A DNA stretch of 64,000 bases from Brevibacterium sp. 239c (GCF_900169365.1 NZ_FXZH01000012.1:1-64000), one strand, 5' to 3'; shown: positions 53,151-62,079, numbered from the stretch's first letter. Numbers and translations are program-made. The notes: generated by a model not told the origin, from the letters alone.

Positions 53151-53942
53151 TCAGATGTGGCGACCGCCGGAGATCTCGGTGACGGTGCCGGTGAGGTAGC
53201 TGGAGAGGCCGGAGGCCAGGAACAGCACCACCGAGGCGACCTCTTCGGGCTCGCCAGGACGGCCCAGCGGGATCTCGGAGAGCTTCGAATCGATCACGTG
53301 CTGCGGCATGGCCGCGGTCATCGCGGTGTTGATGAAGCCGGGCTGGATCGCGTTGATGCGGATGCCCTTGAACGCGACCTCCTTGGCCACGGCCTTCGTC
53401 ATGCCGACGATGCCGGCCTTCGCTGCGGAGTAGTTCGACTGGCCGAGCATGCCGACCTTGCCGCTGATGGATGAGACGTTGACGATTGCTCCGCCGCGGT
53501 CCTGTTCGCGCATGAGACCGGTGGCGACCTTGAGTCCGTTCCAGGTTCCGCGCAGGTGCACGGAGATGACGTCGTCGAATTCCTTCTCGGTCATCTTCCG
53601 GATCGTAGCGTCGCGGGTGATGCCGGCGTTGTTGACCCAGATGTCGACGCCGCCGAAGGTCGTCGTTGCCGTCTCGGCGAGCTTTTCAGTGTTCTCCAGT
53701 GAGGCCACATTGCACACGACACCGGCAGCTGATTCCGTACCGCCGAGTTCCTCAACGGCTGAGCGTAGGCTCTCCTCGTTCATGTCGCCGAGGACGACCT
53801 TCGCGCCGGAGTTCACGAGGCTGCGGGCCATGGCCAGGCCCAGCCCCTGGGCGCCGCCGGTGACGACGGCAACCTTGCCGGTGAGCAGGCCGGGGATCTC
53901 GGAGATCCCCTGTGCGGTGGAAGTGGTGGGTGCATCAGTCAT
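53151..53942 (-). CDS. Short-chain dehydrogenase/reductase (FabG / 3-hydroxyacyl-CoA type)
   Basis: 263 residues. The cofactor motif [16 protein letters not shown], catalytic Ser in VSSISG and YSAAK are all present. It oxidises or reduces a hydroxyl/keto group with NAD(P). Being last in an operon with an acyl-CoA dehydrogenase and a CoA-transferase, a 3-hydroxyacyl-CoA dehydrogenase role is likely. GGAAGAA precedes the ATG. 69 bases separate it from the dehydrogenase gene. Confidence 0.88.
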   Translation of the reverse strand: MTDAPTTSTAQGISEIPGLLTGKVAVVTGGAQGLGLAMARSLVNSGAKVVLGDMNEESLRSAVEELGGTESAAGVVCNVASLENTEKLAETATTTFGGVDIWVNNAGITRDATIRKMTEKEFDDVISVHLRGTWNGLKVATGLMREQDRGGAIVNVSSISGKVGMLGQSNYSAAKAGIVGMTKAVAKEVAFKGIRINAIQPGFINTAMTAAMPQHVIDSKLSEIPLGRPGEPEEVASVVLFLASGLSSYLTGTVTEISGGRHI

Positions 53943-54011
53943 AGGGTTCTTCCTTCTTTGTGGGTGGATGAGTCAGCTGTACGTGAATCATCTGCTGTGC
54001 GTGAGGATGAG

Positions 54012-55175
54012 TTACAGGTTGAACTGGGGTTTGTGGGCGCCCTTGAGCAGCTGCCGGGCGACGACGACGCGTTGGACCTCCGAGGTGCCTTCGTAGATGC
54101 GGAACAGGCGAGCATGGCGGTAGAAGCGTTCGACCGCGGATTCGCGCATGTAGCCCGTTCCGCCCTGGATCTGCACACCCTTGTCGGCGATGCGGCCCAG
54201 AGCCTCGGAGGCGAAGAGCTTCGCGGAGCTGGGCCCGAGCTTCCGATCCTCATCGGCGTCCCAGCGCTTCGCGGCCGCGAGTACGAGAGCCTTGGCGGCG
54301 GCGACCTCGGTGTAGATGTCGGCGAGCATGGCCTGGACCAGCTGGAACCGGGCGATGGGCTCTCCACCCTGTTTCGCCTCGGCGGCATAGTTCACGGACT
54401 CGTCGAGGATGCGGGTGGCCTGGCCCACGCAGATCGCTGCGATGTGCAGGCGGCCCTTGTTCAGTGAGGCCATTGCGGCGTAGAAGCCCTTCTCCTCCTC
54501 ACCGCCGATGAGGTTGGCGGCCGGGACACGGACGTCGTCAAAGAAGATCTCGGAAGTCCAGGCACCGGCCTGACCCATCTTGTTGTCATGAGCTCCGAGC
54601 GTGACACCGGCCGTCTTCGTAGGCACGAGGAAGACCGAGATGCCCTTCGAACCCTTCGCGTTCGGGTCGGTGCGGGCGAAGACCATGAGGACGTCGGAAG
54701 ATTCGGCGTTGGTGATGAAGCGTTTGCTGCCGTTGATAACGTAATCCTCACCCTCGCGCACAGCTCTGGTGCGCATGCCCGAGGGGTCGGAGCCGGCCTC
54801 GGACTCGGTCAGAGCGAAGGAAGCGACGACATCGCCGGACGTCAGCTTCAGCAGCCATTCGCTCTTCTGCTCATCCGTGCCGTAATTGACCAGTACCTGC
54901 CCGGCGATGCCGTTGTTCGTGCCGAACACGGACCGGAACGACGGTGTCGTGTAGCCGAGCTCCATTGCCAGCTGGGCGTCCTGTTCGGCGTTCATGCCCA
55001 GCCCGCCGTACTCCTCGGGCAGAGCCCAGCCGAAGAGCCCCATCTCGGCGGATTCCTTGATGATCGTCTCCGGGATGGCGTCGTTGGCCTCGATGTCGAG
55101 TTCGATGGGGACGACCTTCTCGCGGACGAATTCGCGGACGATCGAGAGGACGTCATCCAGTTCCGAAGTATCCAT
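54012..55175 (-). CDS. Acyl-CoA dehydrogenase
   Basis: 387 residues across the full family. FALTESEAGSDPSGMRTRA binds FAD and substrate, and RIYEGTSEVQRVVVARQL near the C-terminus carries the catalytic glutamate in the short/branched-chain position. It introduces the 2,3-double bond in an acyl-CoA and passes electrons to ETF. AGGAG precedes the ATG. Co-transcribed with the CoA-transferase upstream and SDR downstream. The chain length of the substrate cannot be told. Confidence 0.92.
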   Translation of the reverse strand: MDTSELDDVLSIVREFVREKVVPIELDIEANDAIPETIIKESAEMGLFGWALPEEYGGLGMNAEQDAQLAMELGYTTPSFRSVFGTNNGIAGQVLVNYGTDEQKSEWLLKLTSGDVVASFALTESEAGSDPSGMRTRAVREGEDYVINGSKRFITNAESSDVLMVFARTDPNAKGSKGISVFLVPTKTAGVTLGAHDNKMGQAGAWTSEIFFDDVRVPAANLIGGEEEKGFYAAMASLNKGRLHIAAICVGQATRILDESVNYAAEAKQGGEPIARFQLVQAMLADIYTEVAAAKALVLAAAKRWDADEDRKLGPSSAKLFASEALGRIADKGVQIQGGTGYMRESAVERFYRHARLFRIYEGTSEVQRVVVARQLLKGAHKPQFNL

Positions 55176-55233
55176 TCTTCGTTCTCCTTATGTGGTGAGG
55201 CGGGGTGTCAAGGTGATGTAGTCGCCGAGGTGG

Positions 55234-56463
55234 TCAGAGGCTGTCGAGCCAGGCGCGGACCCGATCGGAGTCGGCCCCGAGCTCGGGCGGCGCGAGATCG
55301 TAGGAGACCTCGGACTTGGCCAGACGGATCGGATTGCGGATCGTGGGAATGACGCGCTCGCCCTGACCTGTGTCGACGATCGGGTCGAGGCCGAGGTCCC
55401 GGGCGCGTTCGACACCCTGGGAGATCGAGTTGATCGGGGCGCAGGGCAGGCCCACGGCCGTGAGCTTCTCAAACCATTCCTGAGCGGTGTGGGCTTGGAG
55501 CGCTTCGAGGAGTTCGGGTTCGAGCTCGTCACGGTTGGCGTTGCGGGCCTTGGCCCTTGCAAAGCGTTCGTCTTCGGCCCAGTCCGGTCGCCCGAGGGCC
55601 TTGGCGAGAGTCGCGAACTGACCGTCGTTGGCCGCAGCAACGATGAGCTCGCCGCCCTTTGTCGCCATCGGCTGGTACGGGTAGAGGCTGGGGTGGGCGT
55701 TGCCCATGCGCGTCGGTGTCACACCTGCGGCGGCATAGGCTCCGGACTGATTTGCAAGGCCCGACATCGCCGAAGACATGAGGTTCGTTTCCACCAGCTG
55801 ACCTTCGCCGGTGAGATGTTTGTGTTGGATCGCGGCCATGATGCCGATCGTCGTGTGCAGTCCGGTGATGACGTCGAAGACTGCGACGCCGGCACGGTAG
55901 GGGGAGCCCTCGGGGCTGCCGGTGACGCTCATGAAACCGGACATCGCCTGGACCAGCAGATCGTAGCCGGGCAGAGCATTGTGTGCACCGAAGCCAGTGA
56001 CCGAGGCATAGATGACTTCAGCGTTGGCGTCCTTGATCGAGTCGTAGTCGAGGCCGAACTTCTTCAAGCCGCCCGGTTTGAAGTTCTCGACGACGATGTC
56101 GGCTCTGGCAGCGAGCTTCTGGGCGATTTCGAGGTCATCGGCATCGGAGAAGTCGAGCACGATGTCGAACTTGTTCCGATTGATCGACAGATAGTAGGTG
56201 GCATCGTCATCACGAACCGGTGGGCTCCAGTTCCTCGTGTCGTCACCGCCCGGACCTTCGACCTTGATGACCGTGGCGCCGAGGTCGGCGAGCATCATCG
56301 TGGAATAGGGGCCGGCGAGGACACGGGAGAAATCAACGACGACTTGGCCCGAGAGAGGACCGTTGCCAGCGCGTGGGAGGAAATCGGCGATGGACGCGGC
56401 CTGATCTCTCGCGGTCGTCCCGTGATCCGCTGGTGCCTGGCTCGTGGCTGTCTCGCCATTCAT
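55234..56463 (-). CDS. CaiB/BaiF family CoA-transferase
   Basis: 409 residues. VVVDFSRVLAGPYSTMMLADLGATVIKVEGPGGDDTR is the family opening, with the catalytic aspartate in SGFMSVTGSP-flanking YDLLVQAMSG. It would transfer CoA from an acyl-CoA donor to a free carboxylic acid, activating the substrate for the dehydrogenase that follows. It is the first gene of the operon and is divergent from a LysR regulator. A 20-base palindrome lies 29 bases before its start. Confidence 0.88.
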   Translation of the reverse strand: MNGETATSQAPADHGTTARDQAASIADFLPRAGNGPLSGQVVVDFSRVLAGPYSTMMLADLGATVIKVEGPGGDDTRNWSPPVRDDDATYYLSINRNKFDIVLDFSDADDLEIAQKLAARADIVVENFKPGGLKKFGLDYDSIKDANAEVIYASVTGFGAHNALPGYDLLVQAMSGFMSVTGSPEGSPYRAGVAVFDVITGLHTTIGIMAAIQHKHLTGEGQLVETNLMSSAMSGLANQSGAYAAAGVTPTRMGNAHPSLYPYQPMATKGGELIVAAANDGQFATLAKALGRPDWAEDERFARAKARNANRDELEPELLEALQAHTAQEWFEKLTAVGLPCAPINSISQGVERARDLGLDPIVDTGQGERVIPTIRNPIRLAKSEVSYDLAPPELGADSDRVRAWLDSL

Positions 56464-56491
56464 CGATGAACGCTCCCGGTGATTCTGCTCG

Positions 56492-56511
56492 ACTCTGAGG
56501 TTCCTCAGAGT
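56492..56511. promoter_or_regulatory. Palindrome upstream of the CoA-transferase operon
   Basis: ACTCTGAGG and CCTCAGAGT form perfect 9-base arms separated by two bases. The site lies in the divergent spacer between the CoA-transferase and LysR genes. It may be an operator or a leader hairpin; it does not have the usual T-N11-A spacing of LysR sites. Confidence 0.5.
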
Positions 56512-56625
56512 GTTTCACCCCACAATATAGCAATATGAGTAATAATGAGAAGTGATTGTTATCTGTAATGGTATTTAAGCGAATGCAGGATCTGTGTGCG
56601 GTCGTAGGTAGATGGAGAGCAGAAC

Positions 56626-57531
56626 ATGATGGAGATTCAGCAGGTGCGTGCCTTTCTCGCCGTCGCCGAAGAGCTGCACTTCGGCCGTGCCGCTGCGCGG
56701 CTGGGTGTACTCCAGCCCCCGCTGAGCCGTACGATCAGGGCTCTCGAGGACGACCTCGGGGTCTCCCTGTTTCAGCGCACGACTCGGAACGTGAGGCTCT
56801 CGTCGGAGGGTGAGGCGCTGATCGAGCCTGCGAGAAAAATGCTCGAATACCAGAGTCTTGCGGTCGATTCCGTCCAGCGGGCGGCAGCGGGGGAGACCGG
56901 GCGCATCAGCTTCGGTTTCGCCAGGTCATCCTCGCGGGCTCTGGCGGCTGCCCTGGTGACAGCCTCGCGAGGGCGGAGTCCGGGCATCGTCTTCAGCCTC
57001 GAGTCCAACGTCTTCGCTGAGGAGGGTCTAGCCAGGCTGGTCGACGGAACCCTTGATCTCGCTTTGGTCCGATGGGACAAGCAGCCGCCTGGGGTGACGG
57101 GGCGACCGGTCATGATCGAGCGTCTGTGCGCCGCACTGCCCGAAGGTCATCGGCTGGCAAAACATTCCTCTCTGCGCGTGGATGAACTTGCTGACGAAGA
57201 CTTCATCGCCCTGCCTGCCCATCCCAGCTCGACGCTGCGAGAGAACACCCTACGGCTGTGCCACGAGGCCGGCTTCACCCCTCGCCTGGCTCAGGCGGCG
57301 CCGGATTCGCAGACGATCGGCGCCCTTGTTGCAGCAGGACTGGGTATCTCGATCACCTTCGACTCGGTCTCGGCGAATACGCGTGAGGCGGGAACCGTGG
57401 CCGTACCCCTCGATGTCGAGCAGGATCCCTCGACTCTGTACCTGGCGCATCGGACCGGTCATGGCAAATCGTCGCTGGAGGCAGTGCTCGTCCTCGCGGA
57501 GGAGGTTCTGCCGACCGTCGTAACAGAGTGA
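56626..57531 (+). CDS. LysR-family transcriptional regulator
   Basis: 301 residues. The N-terminal helix-turn-helix (MEIQQVRAFLAVAEELHFGRAAARLGVLQPPLSRTIRALEDDLG) is standard LysR and is followed by a periplasmic-binding-like effector domain. It is divergent from the CoA-transferase/dehydrogenase/SDR operon and probably activates it. GAGAGCAG precedes the ATG at 56626; the next codon is also ATG. Confidence 0.92.
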   Translation: MMEIQQVRAFLAVAEELHFGRAAARLGVLQPPLSRTIRALEDDLGVSLFQRTTRNVRLSSEGEALIEPARKMLEYQSLAVDSVQRAAAGETGRISFGFARSSSRALAAALVTASRGRSPGIVFSLESNVFAEEGLARLVDGTLDLALVRWDKQPPGVTGRPVMIERLCAALPEGHRLAKHSSLRVDELADEDFIALPAHPSSTLRENTLRLCHEAGFTPRLAQAAPDSQTIGALVAAGLGISITFDSVSANTREAGTVAVPLDVEQDPSTLYLAHRTGHGKSSLEAVLVLAEEVLPTVVTE

Positions 57532-57591
57532 GTGCCGCGCGTTGCCTCGATGCGCCTTACCTTGTGGCGCGGCGCCCATCGTCGGGCTGCG

Positions 57592-58428
57592 TCAGAGCGT
57601 CGCGTTCCACGCATCGAGCCTCTGCCGCAGGATCCCTGAGGTCATCTCGGTCCGACCGATGCCGTGGTAGTTGGGCAGCCAGGTCTCAACACGTTCGTGG
57701 GCTCGAGCTGCTGCTTGCACATCCCAAGCGTGGATATCACTGATTGTGCGTCCCAGCAGTCGTTCGTACTCCTCGAGGAAGAGTCCGGCAGCCTCGGGGG
57801 AGCCGAGGAGCACAAGGTCCTGTCGGCACCACGCCATATCGACTCCGCGCGGACCTCGGCGTGCACCCGACCAGTCGACGACTCCGGCGAGCCCGCCCGC
57901 CTTCCATAGTGCATTCCCACACCAGAAGTCCGAGTGAGTGAGTACTGGATCACGCATGTCCAGACAATCCCATTCTCGCTGAGCACGGAGTGCAAGATCA
58001 GAATGTCCGTGCGGGGGCTCTGCAGGAGTGGGTCTCAGCCCGCTGCCGTCGAGTGTGTGGATCCGCACCAGTGCAGCCGCCATCTCAGTGGCGATCACTG
58101 CTGGTGGCAGCTCGCGGTAGGGTGCAGTGCCGGCGACCCGCGAGGTCACGATGACGGGATCGCGCAGATCATCGCTGACTGCGATCAGTCGGGGAACCCA
58201 GTCACCCAGAGGTGATATCCGGTTGAGGATCTCAGCTTCCCTGACGGCCGAATCGTCATGGGCAGGGAAGGCGCGGACGACGAATTCTGTCTTTCCGTCG
58301 CTCGCCAGCAGGGTGGTTGCGTGCTGACCGCCGGTGAGGAAATCGACCAAGATCAGCTCGCGCCCGATAAGGTGGGAGGCGCTGCGGACCAGCCTGACTG
58401 CATCTGCGCTGAGCGGAGCGCTTCTCAT
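57592..58428 (-). CDS. Aminoglycoside-phosphotransferase-fold kinase
   Basis: 278 residues. LTHSDFWCGNALW is the Brenner motif with the catalytic aspartate and VVDWSGARRGPRGVDMAW the metal-binding motif of APH/choline-kinase-like enzymes. Many such proteins phosphorylate small molecules other than antibiotics, so resistance should not be assumed. Its ATG overlaps the stop of the upstream TetR gene by four bases, so the two form an operon. Confidence 0.82.
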   Translation of the reverse strand: MRSAPLSADAVRLVRSASHLIGRELILVDFLTGGQHATTLLASDGKTEFVVRAFPAHDDSAVREAEILNRISPLGDWVPRLIAVSDDLRDPVIVTSRVAGTAPYRELPPAVIATEMAAALVRIHTLDGSGLRPTPAEPPHGHSDLALRAQREWDCLDMRDPVLTHSDFWCGNALWKAGGLAGVVDWSGARRGPRGVDMAWCRQDLVLLGSPEAAGLFLEEYERLLGRTISDIHAWDVQAAARAHERVETWLPNYHGIGRTEMTSGILRQRLDAWNATL

Positions 58429-59003
58429 CCTGTTGGGTTCTGCGGCTGGGATTGTGCTCCGGCCGCGAGTCCGTCGAGAAGCAGATCGAGGAGGCGTTCG
58501 CGCTGAGCGGGAGAGTCCCCGGCGACGGCGTGGCCGAGCTGGATTCCTATGAGCGAAGCCGTGACGTCCTTTGCGTCGATATCATTGCGAAGCACGCCGG
58601 CGCTGCTTCCCGCCGAGAGGAAGGCGGCGATGGTTTCAGTCACGCGAGAGCGCGTGTCCGGGGTGGCGATGGTGCCGGCGGCCCATCCTGAACGCAGCGT
58701 TTCGAACATTCCGTGCTTGAGCTCTACGAATTGGAAGTAACGTCCCGCCCAGATGTGCAGTGCCCTGTCGGCGGGGTAATCCTCAAGGAGGCTCGGAGCG
58801 GCTGCGATGACCGCGTCCAACTCTGCCGCGTAGAGGGCATCAACGAGTGCCTCGCGGGTGGGGAAGTGGCGATAGAGGGTTCCGATGCCGACTCCTGCGG
58901 CCTGCGCGATGGCGTCCAGTGACGCACCGGCGTCCCCGTCTGAGTAGGCATCGCGAGCCGCGGCGAGGATCTTGCTGCGATTGCGGAGTGCGTCGGCCCG
59001 CAT
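58425..59003 (-). CDS. TetR-family transcriptional regulator
   Basis: 192 residues. The helix-turn-helix SLDAIAQAAGVGIGTLYRHFPTREALVDALY is typical TetR; the remainder is the ligand-binding helical domain. The ATG at 59003 has AGGAG upstream; longer in-frame readings are rejected. It is divergent from an aldo-keto reductase gene, and two palindromes in the 118-base spacer are likely its operators. Confidence 0.9.
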   Translation of the reverse strand: MRADALRNRSKILAAARDAYSDGDAGASLDAIAQAAGVGIGTLYRHFPTREALVDALYAAELDAVIAAAPSLLEDYPADRALHIWAGRYFQFVELKHGMFETLRSGWAAGTIATPDTRSRVTETIAAFLSAGSSAGVLRNDIDAKDVTASLIGIQLGHAVAGDSPAQRERLLDLLLDGLAAGAQSQPQNPTG

Positions 59004-59042
59004 GGGTGCTCCTGGGATTAGGTCGGATTCAGGGTTCATAAA

Positions 59043-59092
59043 CGGAGGACACTCCGGTAGCGTAGTGCCCACAAAGCGGAGGAACCTCCGCT
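59043..59092. promoter_or_regulatory. Two TetR-type operators
   Basis: AGCGGAGGAACCTCCGCT (59075-59092) is an inverted repeat with 8-base arms and a two-base centre. CGGAGGACACTCCG (59043-59056) is a shorter version sharing CGGAGG. Both lie between the divergent TetR and reductase genes. Confidence 0.7.
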
Positions 59093-59121
59093 CACTGCCG
59101 ATTATCACATAGGAGGCTCTC

Positions 59122-60024
59122 ATGAGCACTGCCGAAACGAGACGCGACGCAACGATCGAGCTCGCCGGTCGCACCATCTCCAAGGTCGGATACGGGACCA
59201 TGCAGCTTGAGCGCCTCGGCGATGATCCGCAGGCAGCGATCGGGGTGGTTCGGCGAGCAGTCGACGAAGGGGTGGGAGTGATCGACACCGCTCATTTCTA
59301 CGGTGACGGGTTCGTCAACGACATTCTGCGGCGAGCGCTGACGGACGATGATGAGATCGTGATGTCGACGAAGGTCGGGGCCGAATACGATCCGGCGGGT
59401 GCGATCCCGCTCCGTCCGGCGCAGAAGCCGCACCAGTTGCGAGCGGGTGTCGAAGATAATCTGCGAAGTCTCGGTGTCGAACACATCGATCTGCTCTTCC
59501 TGCGCCGTCTCGATGCGGGGCCCGGAATCACTGCGGAGGGTGACCAACTGGTCGCATTGGACGACCAGCTGGCGGAGCTGGAACAGCTGCGGGCTGAGGG
59601 CAAGATCGGTCACATCGGACTGAGTGGCATCACCGGCGACTCCCTCGACGAGGCAGTTCTCGGAGTGACCGCTGCCGTGCAGAACAACTTCAGCCTCGTC
59701 GATCGCAGCGACGAACCGATTCTCCGTGCGTGTGCCGACAACGGGGTGGTGTGGATGCCGTTCTTCCCTCTGGGAGGAGCGCAGCCGGGCATCGCAAAAG
59801 TCGGTTCGCATCCTGTCATTCGTGACATGGCGGCAGCATCGGGCATCACACCGGCGCAGCTCGGCTTGGCATGGCTGCTGCACCATGCGGCGAATACCGT
59901 ACTGGTTCCCGGCACCACTTCCATTGCTCACCTGAGGGAGAACCTCGCTGTCAGCGAGATCGAACTCTCCGCCAAGGTCATGGATCAGCTCGACCAGCTC
60001 GACTGGCCCGGCCAGCTCGACTAA
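59122..60024 (+). CDS. Aldo-keto reductase family protein
   Basis: 300 residues of the AKR barrel. Asp55, Tyr60 and Lys84 (VIDTAHFYG, VMSTK) of the catalytic tetrad are present, but the usual histidine after the fourth strand is Arg128 (LLFLRRLD). Some AKR branches have this change, so the substrate range may differ. The C-terminus ends in a short LDQLDWPGQLD repeat. AGGAGG precedes the ATG. Divergent TetR probably represses it. Confidence 0.87.
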   Translation: MSTAETRRDATIELAGRTISKVGYGTMQLERLGDDPQAAIGVVRRAVDEGVGVIDTAHFYGDGFVNDILRRALTDDDEIVMSTKVGAEYDPAGAIPLRPAQKPHQLRAGVEDNLRSLGVEHIDLLFLRRLDAGPGITAEGDQLVALDDQLAELEQLRAEGKIGHIGLSGITGDSLDEAVLGVTAAVQNNFSLVDRSDEPILRACADNGVVWMPFFPLGGAQPGIAKVGSHPVIRDMAAASGITPAQLGLAWLLHHAANTVLVPGTTSIAHLRENLAVSEIELSAKVMDQLDQLDWPGQLD

Positions 60025-60029
60025 CTTGA

Positions 60030-60611
60030 CTAGCCCGAGTGGCGAATGCCGGTTCGAGTGGCTGCTGCGACCGCCTTGGCGACATGGGCCATAGCGGATT
60101 GAGCCACAGGTTGACGGTCGGTCCCGCGCACACTTGACTCCTGCAGCATCCTCTTCAGGCCGGCCGCATATCGCCGGGCCATCATCTTCTGCGCTGCAAC
60201 AGACATCGGAGCGAAGGCTCTCAGCAGCGGGTGTCCGGGAACGGAATCCGAAGTGATGGAGACACCGAGGCGACCGTCCGATCCGAGGGACGCGAGGAAC
60301 ATCTGCTCCCCAGACTCGAGGTGCCCGGGCAGAGTGCGATAGACGAAACCCGCTGCAGATTCTGCGTCGATGACCTCGATGACTTCGCAGGTTCCGACCG
60401 GAATTGTGAGCTCGCGTCCGCGCAGACGTGGTGCAGGCAGCGGCCAGGTCGGATTGAGCCAGAGATTCACGACCTGACCGACATGAACACGACGGACCGG
60501 ACGCGCGATGACACCGGCAGACTCCTGCAGCTTCCACGTCAGGATCGCCTCCCTTGCCATCGGGAACACCTCGGCCGGTCCCAGGTCGAGGGTCTGCTTC
60601 AATCGGTTCAT
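60030..60611 (-). CDS. DUF1990 family protein
   Basis: 193 residues. GFVYRTLPGHLESGEQMFLASL and the surrounding pattern fit the DUF1990 family, found mostly in Actinobacteria and of unknown function. The last 35 residues are Ala-rich and not conserved. It starts with ATG at 60611 and is convergent with the reductase, ending 5 bases from it. Confidence 0.78.
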   Translation of the reverse strand: MNRLKQTLDLGPAEVFPMAREAILTWKLQESAGVIARPVRRVHVGQVVNLWLNPTWPLPAPRLRGRELTIPVGTCEVIEVIDAESAAGFVYRTLPGHLESGEQMFLASLGSDGRLGVSITSDSVPGHPLLRAFAPMSVAAQKMMARRYAAGLKRMLQESSVRGTDRQPVAQSAMAHVAKAVAAATRTGIRHSG

Positions 60612-60687
60612 CCGTTATCTCCTGATGCTGCCGGCCAACTCGTCCTTGTGATTGTCGGTCGCTCCTGCCTACGATACAAACACAGCA

Positions 60688-60703
60688 CTGAGCGAACGCT
60701 CGG
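60688..60703. promoter_or_regulatory. Candidate TetR-family operator before the SDR gene
   Basis: CTGAGCGAACGCTCGG contains GAGCG and CGCTC around AA, similar to operators of TetR regulators of fatty-acid and efflux genes. It lies 28 bases before the start at 60732. No TetR gene is adjacent, so the regulator would be elsewhere. Confidence 0.4.
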
Positions 60704-60731
60704 TTAACTCGACGGACGATGGAGTTCACGC

Positions 60732-61532
60732 ATGACAGAACACGCCAGCACCCAAGACCAGACTCACCTCGGCGCGCGATTCGCCGGTCAGGTCGCACTC
60801 ATCACCGGTGCCAGTCGTGGAATCGGACTCGGCATCGCCAAGCGGCTGCAGGCAGAGGGTGCCACCGTCATCCTCACCGCCCGAAAACCCGAGGCCCTCG
60901 CCGAGGCGGTCGCGCAATTCCCCGAAGGCACTGCCCTGGCTATTGCCGGGAAGTCCGATGACCCCAAGCACCGCGCGGAGGTCTACGACACGATCGCGGA
61001 GAAGTTCGGTCGACTCGATGTGTTGGTCACGAACGTGGGCATCAACCCGGTCTACGGTCCGCTCATCGACCTTGACCTAGATGCCGCTCGCAAGATCCTC
61101 GACGTCAACGTCATCGGCACGCTTGCCTGGGTGCAGGAGGCAGTCCATCACGAGAAGCTGGGCTTCCGTGAGAACAAGGGGCGGGTCGTGAGCGTCTCCT
61201 CCGTAGCCGGTCAGGTTCCCAGCCCCGGCATCTCCTTCTATGGCATCTCGAAGGCAGCGGTGTCACACCTGACGAAGTCCCTGGCCGTCGAACTCGGTCC
61301 TGATATTCGCGTCAATGCTGTGGCCCCAGCAGTGGTCAAGACGAACTTCGCCACTGCGCTCTACGAAGGCAAAGAAGAGGAAGTCGCCTCCGCCTACCCA
61401 GCCAAGCGGCTCGGCACCCCCGAGGACATCGCCGCTGCCGTGGCCTACCTGGCGTCCTCGGATGCCGACTGGATCACCGCCCAGGTGCTCACCGCCGACG
61501 GTGGAGTCATCACTGCCGGCGGAAAAGCCTAG
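60732..61532 (+). CDS. Short-chain dehydrogenase/reductase
   Basis: 266 residues. TGASRGIGLGIA binds the cofactor; TNVGIN replaces the common NNAG; Ser in VSSVAG and YGISK supply the catalytic residues. Substrate unknown. GATG near 60718 is a weak ribosome site. It is followed by a perfect palindromic repeat and a spacer leading to gcvP, and is divergent from the DUF1990 gene. Confidence 0.88.
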   Translation: MTEHASTQDQTHLGARFAGQVALITGASRGIGLGIAKRLQAEGATVILTARKPEALAEAVAQFPEGTALAIAGKSDDPKHRAEVYDTIAEKFGRLDVLVTNVGINPVYGPLIDLDLDAARKILDVNVIGTLAWVQEAVHHEKLGFRENKGRVVSVSSVAGQVPSPGISFYGISKAAVSHLTKSLAVELGPDIRVNAVAPAVVKTNFATALYEGKEEEVASAYPAKRLGTPEDIAAAVAYLASSDADWITAQVLTADGGVITAGGKA

Positions 61533-61540
61533 CCGGTCAA

Positions 61541-61605
61541 GGATTTCGCGGGAACAGAACCTCGATCGAATCAACGAATTTCGAGGTTCTGTTCCCGCGA
61601 AATCC
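61541..61605. repeat. Palindromic repeat, family B, 25-bp arms
   Basis: Arms at 61541-61565 and 61581-61605 are perfectly complementary over 25 bases with a 15-base loop. The arms contain GGATTT and GGGAACAGAA, as does the element at 53020-53080. It lies 9 bases after the SDR stop and could also act as terminator. Confidence 0.9.
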
Positions 61606-61689
61606 TCGAATACGTGAGTGCGAACAGTCCGAGCTCCGCGTGAGCTGGGACCGCTATCTCGCCGTTCGTCCGACTGGCCTAGTAGCCAG

Positions 61690-61749
61690 CCCAGTGATCG
61701 GCCCAGTGACCGGCCCAGTGACCGGCCCGGCAACCGGCCCAGTGACCGG
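61690..61749. repeat. 12-bp tandem repeat CCCAGTGACCGG
   Basis: Five units at 61690, 61702, 61714, 61726 and 61738; three are exact CCCAGTGACCGG, one has T for C, one is diverged. It lies in the spacer upstream of the glycine riboswitch. Confidence 0.88.
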
Positions 61750-61910
61750 TCCAATGCCCTGCTCAGGACCCGGTTCAGGGCCCAGTCCACGGTGTTTGTC
61801 CGCCGTGATCTCACCCACTAGACTTGGCCCCATAAGTACATAGCCACATCAGCAACAAGTAAAACCAGCAACAAGCAGAACCACACAATTGAATACTGCC
61901 GTTAAGACAT
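61750..61910. other. Spacer and presumed gcvP promoter
   Basis: The remainder of the 609-base spacer between the SDR gene and gcvP. It is A/C-rich after 61830 (AGCAACAAGTAAAACCAGCAACAAG), as in many leader regions; TACATA near 61837 is a possible -10. No gene seen. Confidence 0.4.
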
Positions 61911-62031
61911 GACGTGGGAGAGCTGCTCAACTGTCGCAACCACCGGTTGCCCGAACAGTGCGAAGCAGCGCCGTAGGTGCAATTCCCTCCCCGGGAAACT
62001 CTCAGGCCCAGTACCACCGATTGCAGGCATA
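61911..62031 (+). promoter_or_regulatory. Glycine riboswitch aptamer upstream of gcvP
   Basis: The spaced conserved words of the glycine aptamer are present: GGGAGAG at 61916, then GCCGTAGGTGCAA near 61969, and CTCTCAGG at 61999 followed by GTACCACCGATTGCAG. It lies about 110 bases before gcvP, the glycine-cleavage gene such switches usually control. Glycine binding should increase expression. I see one clear aptamer; a second, degenerate one before the start codon is possible. Confidence 0.85.
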
Positions 62032-62079
62032 TCTGAAGGACCGCTACCGCGCTCGCGCGTTGTCAGTCCGACAGAACGG

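Noticed and set aside
59092-60798. Long minus-strand open frame of 568 codons
   Set aside because: Opposes the aldo-keto reductase and shares the DUF1990 region in another frame; no recognisable domain.
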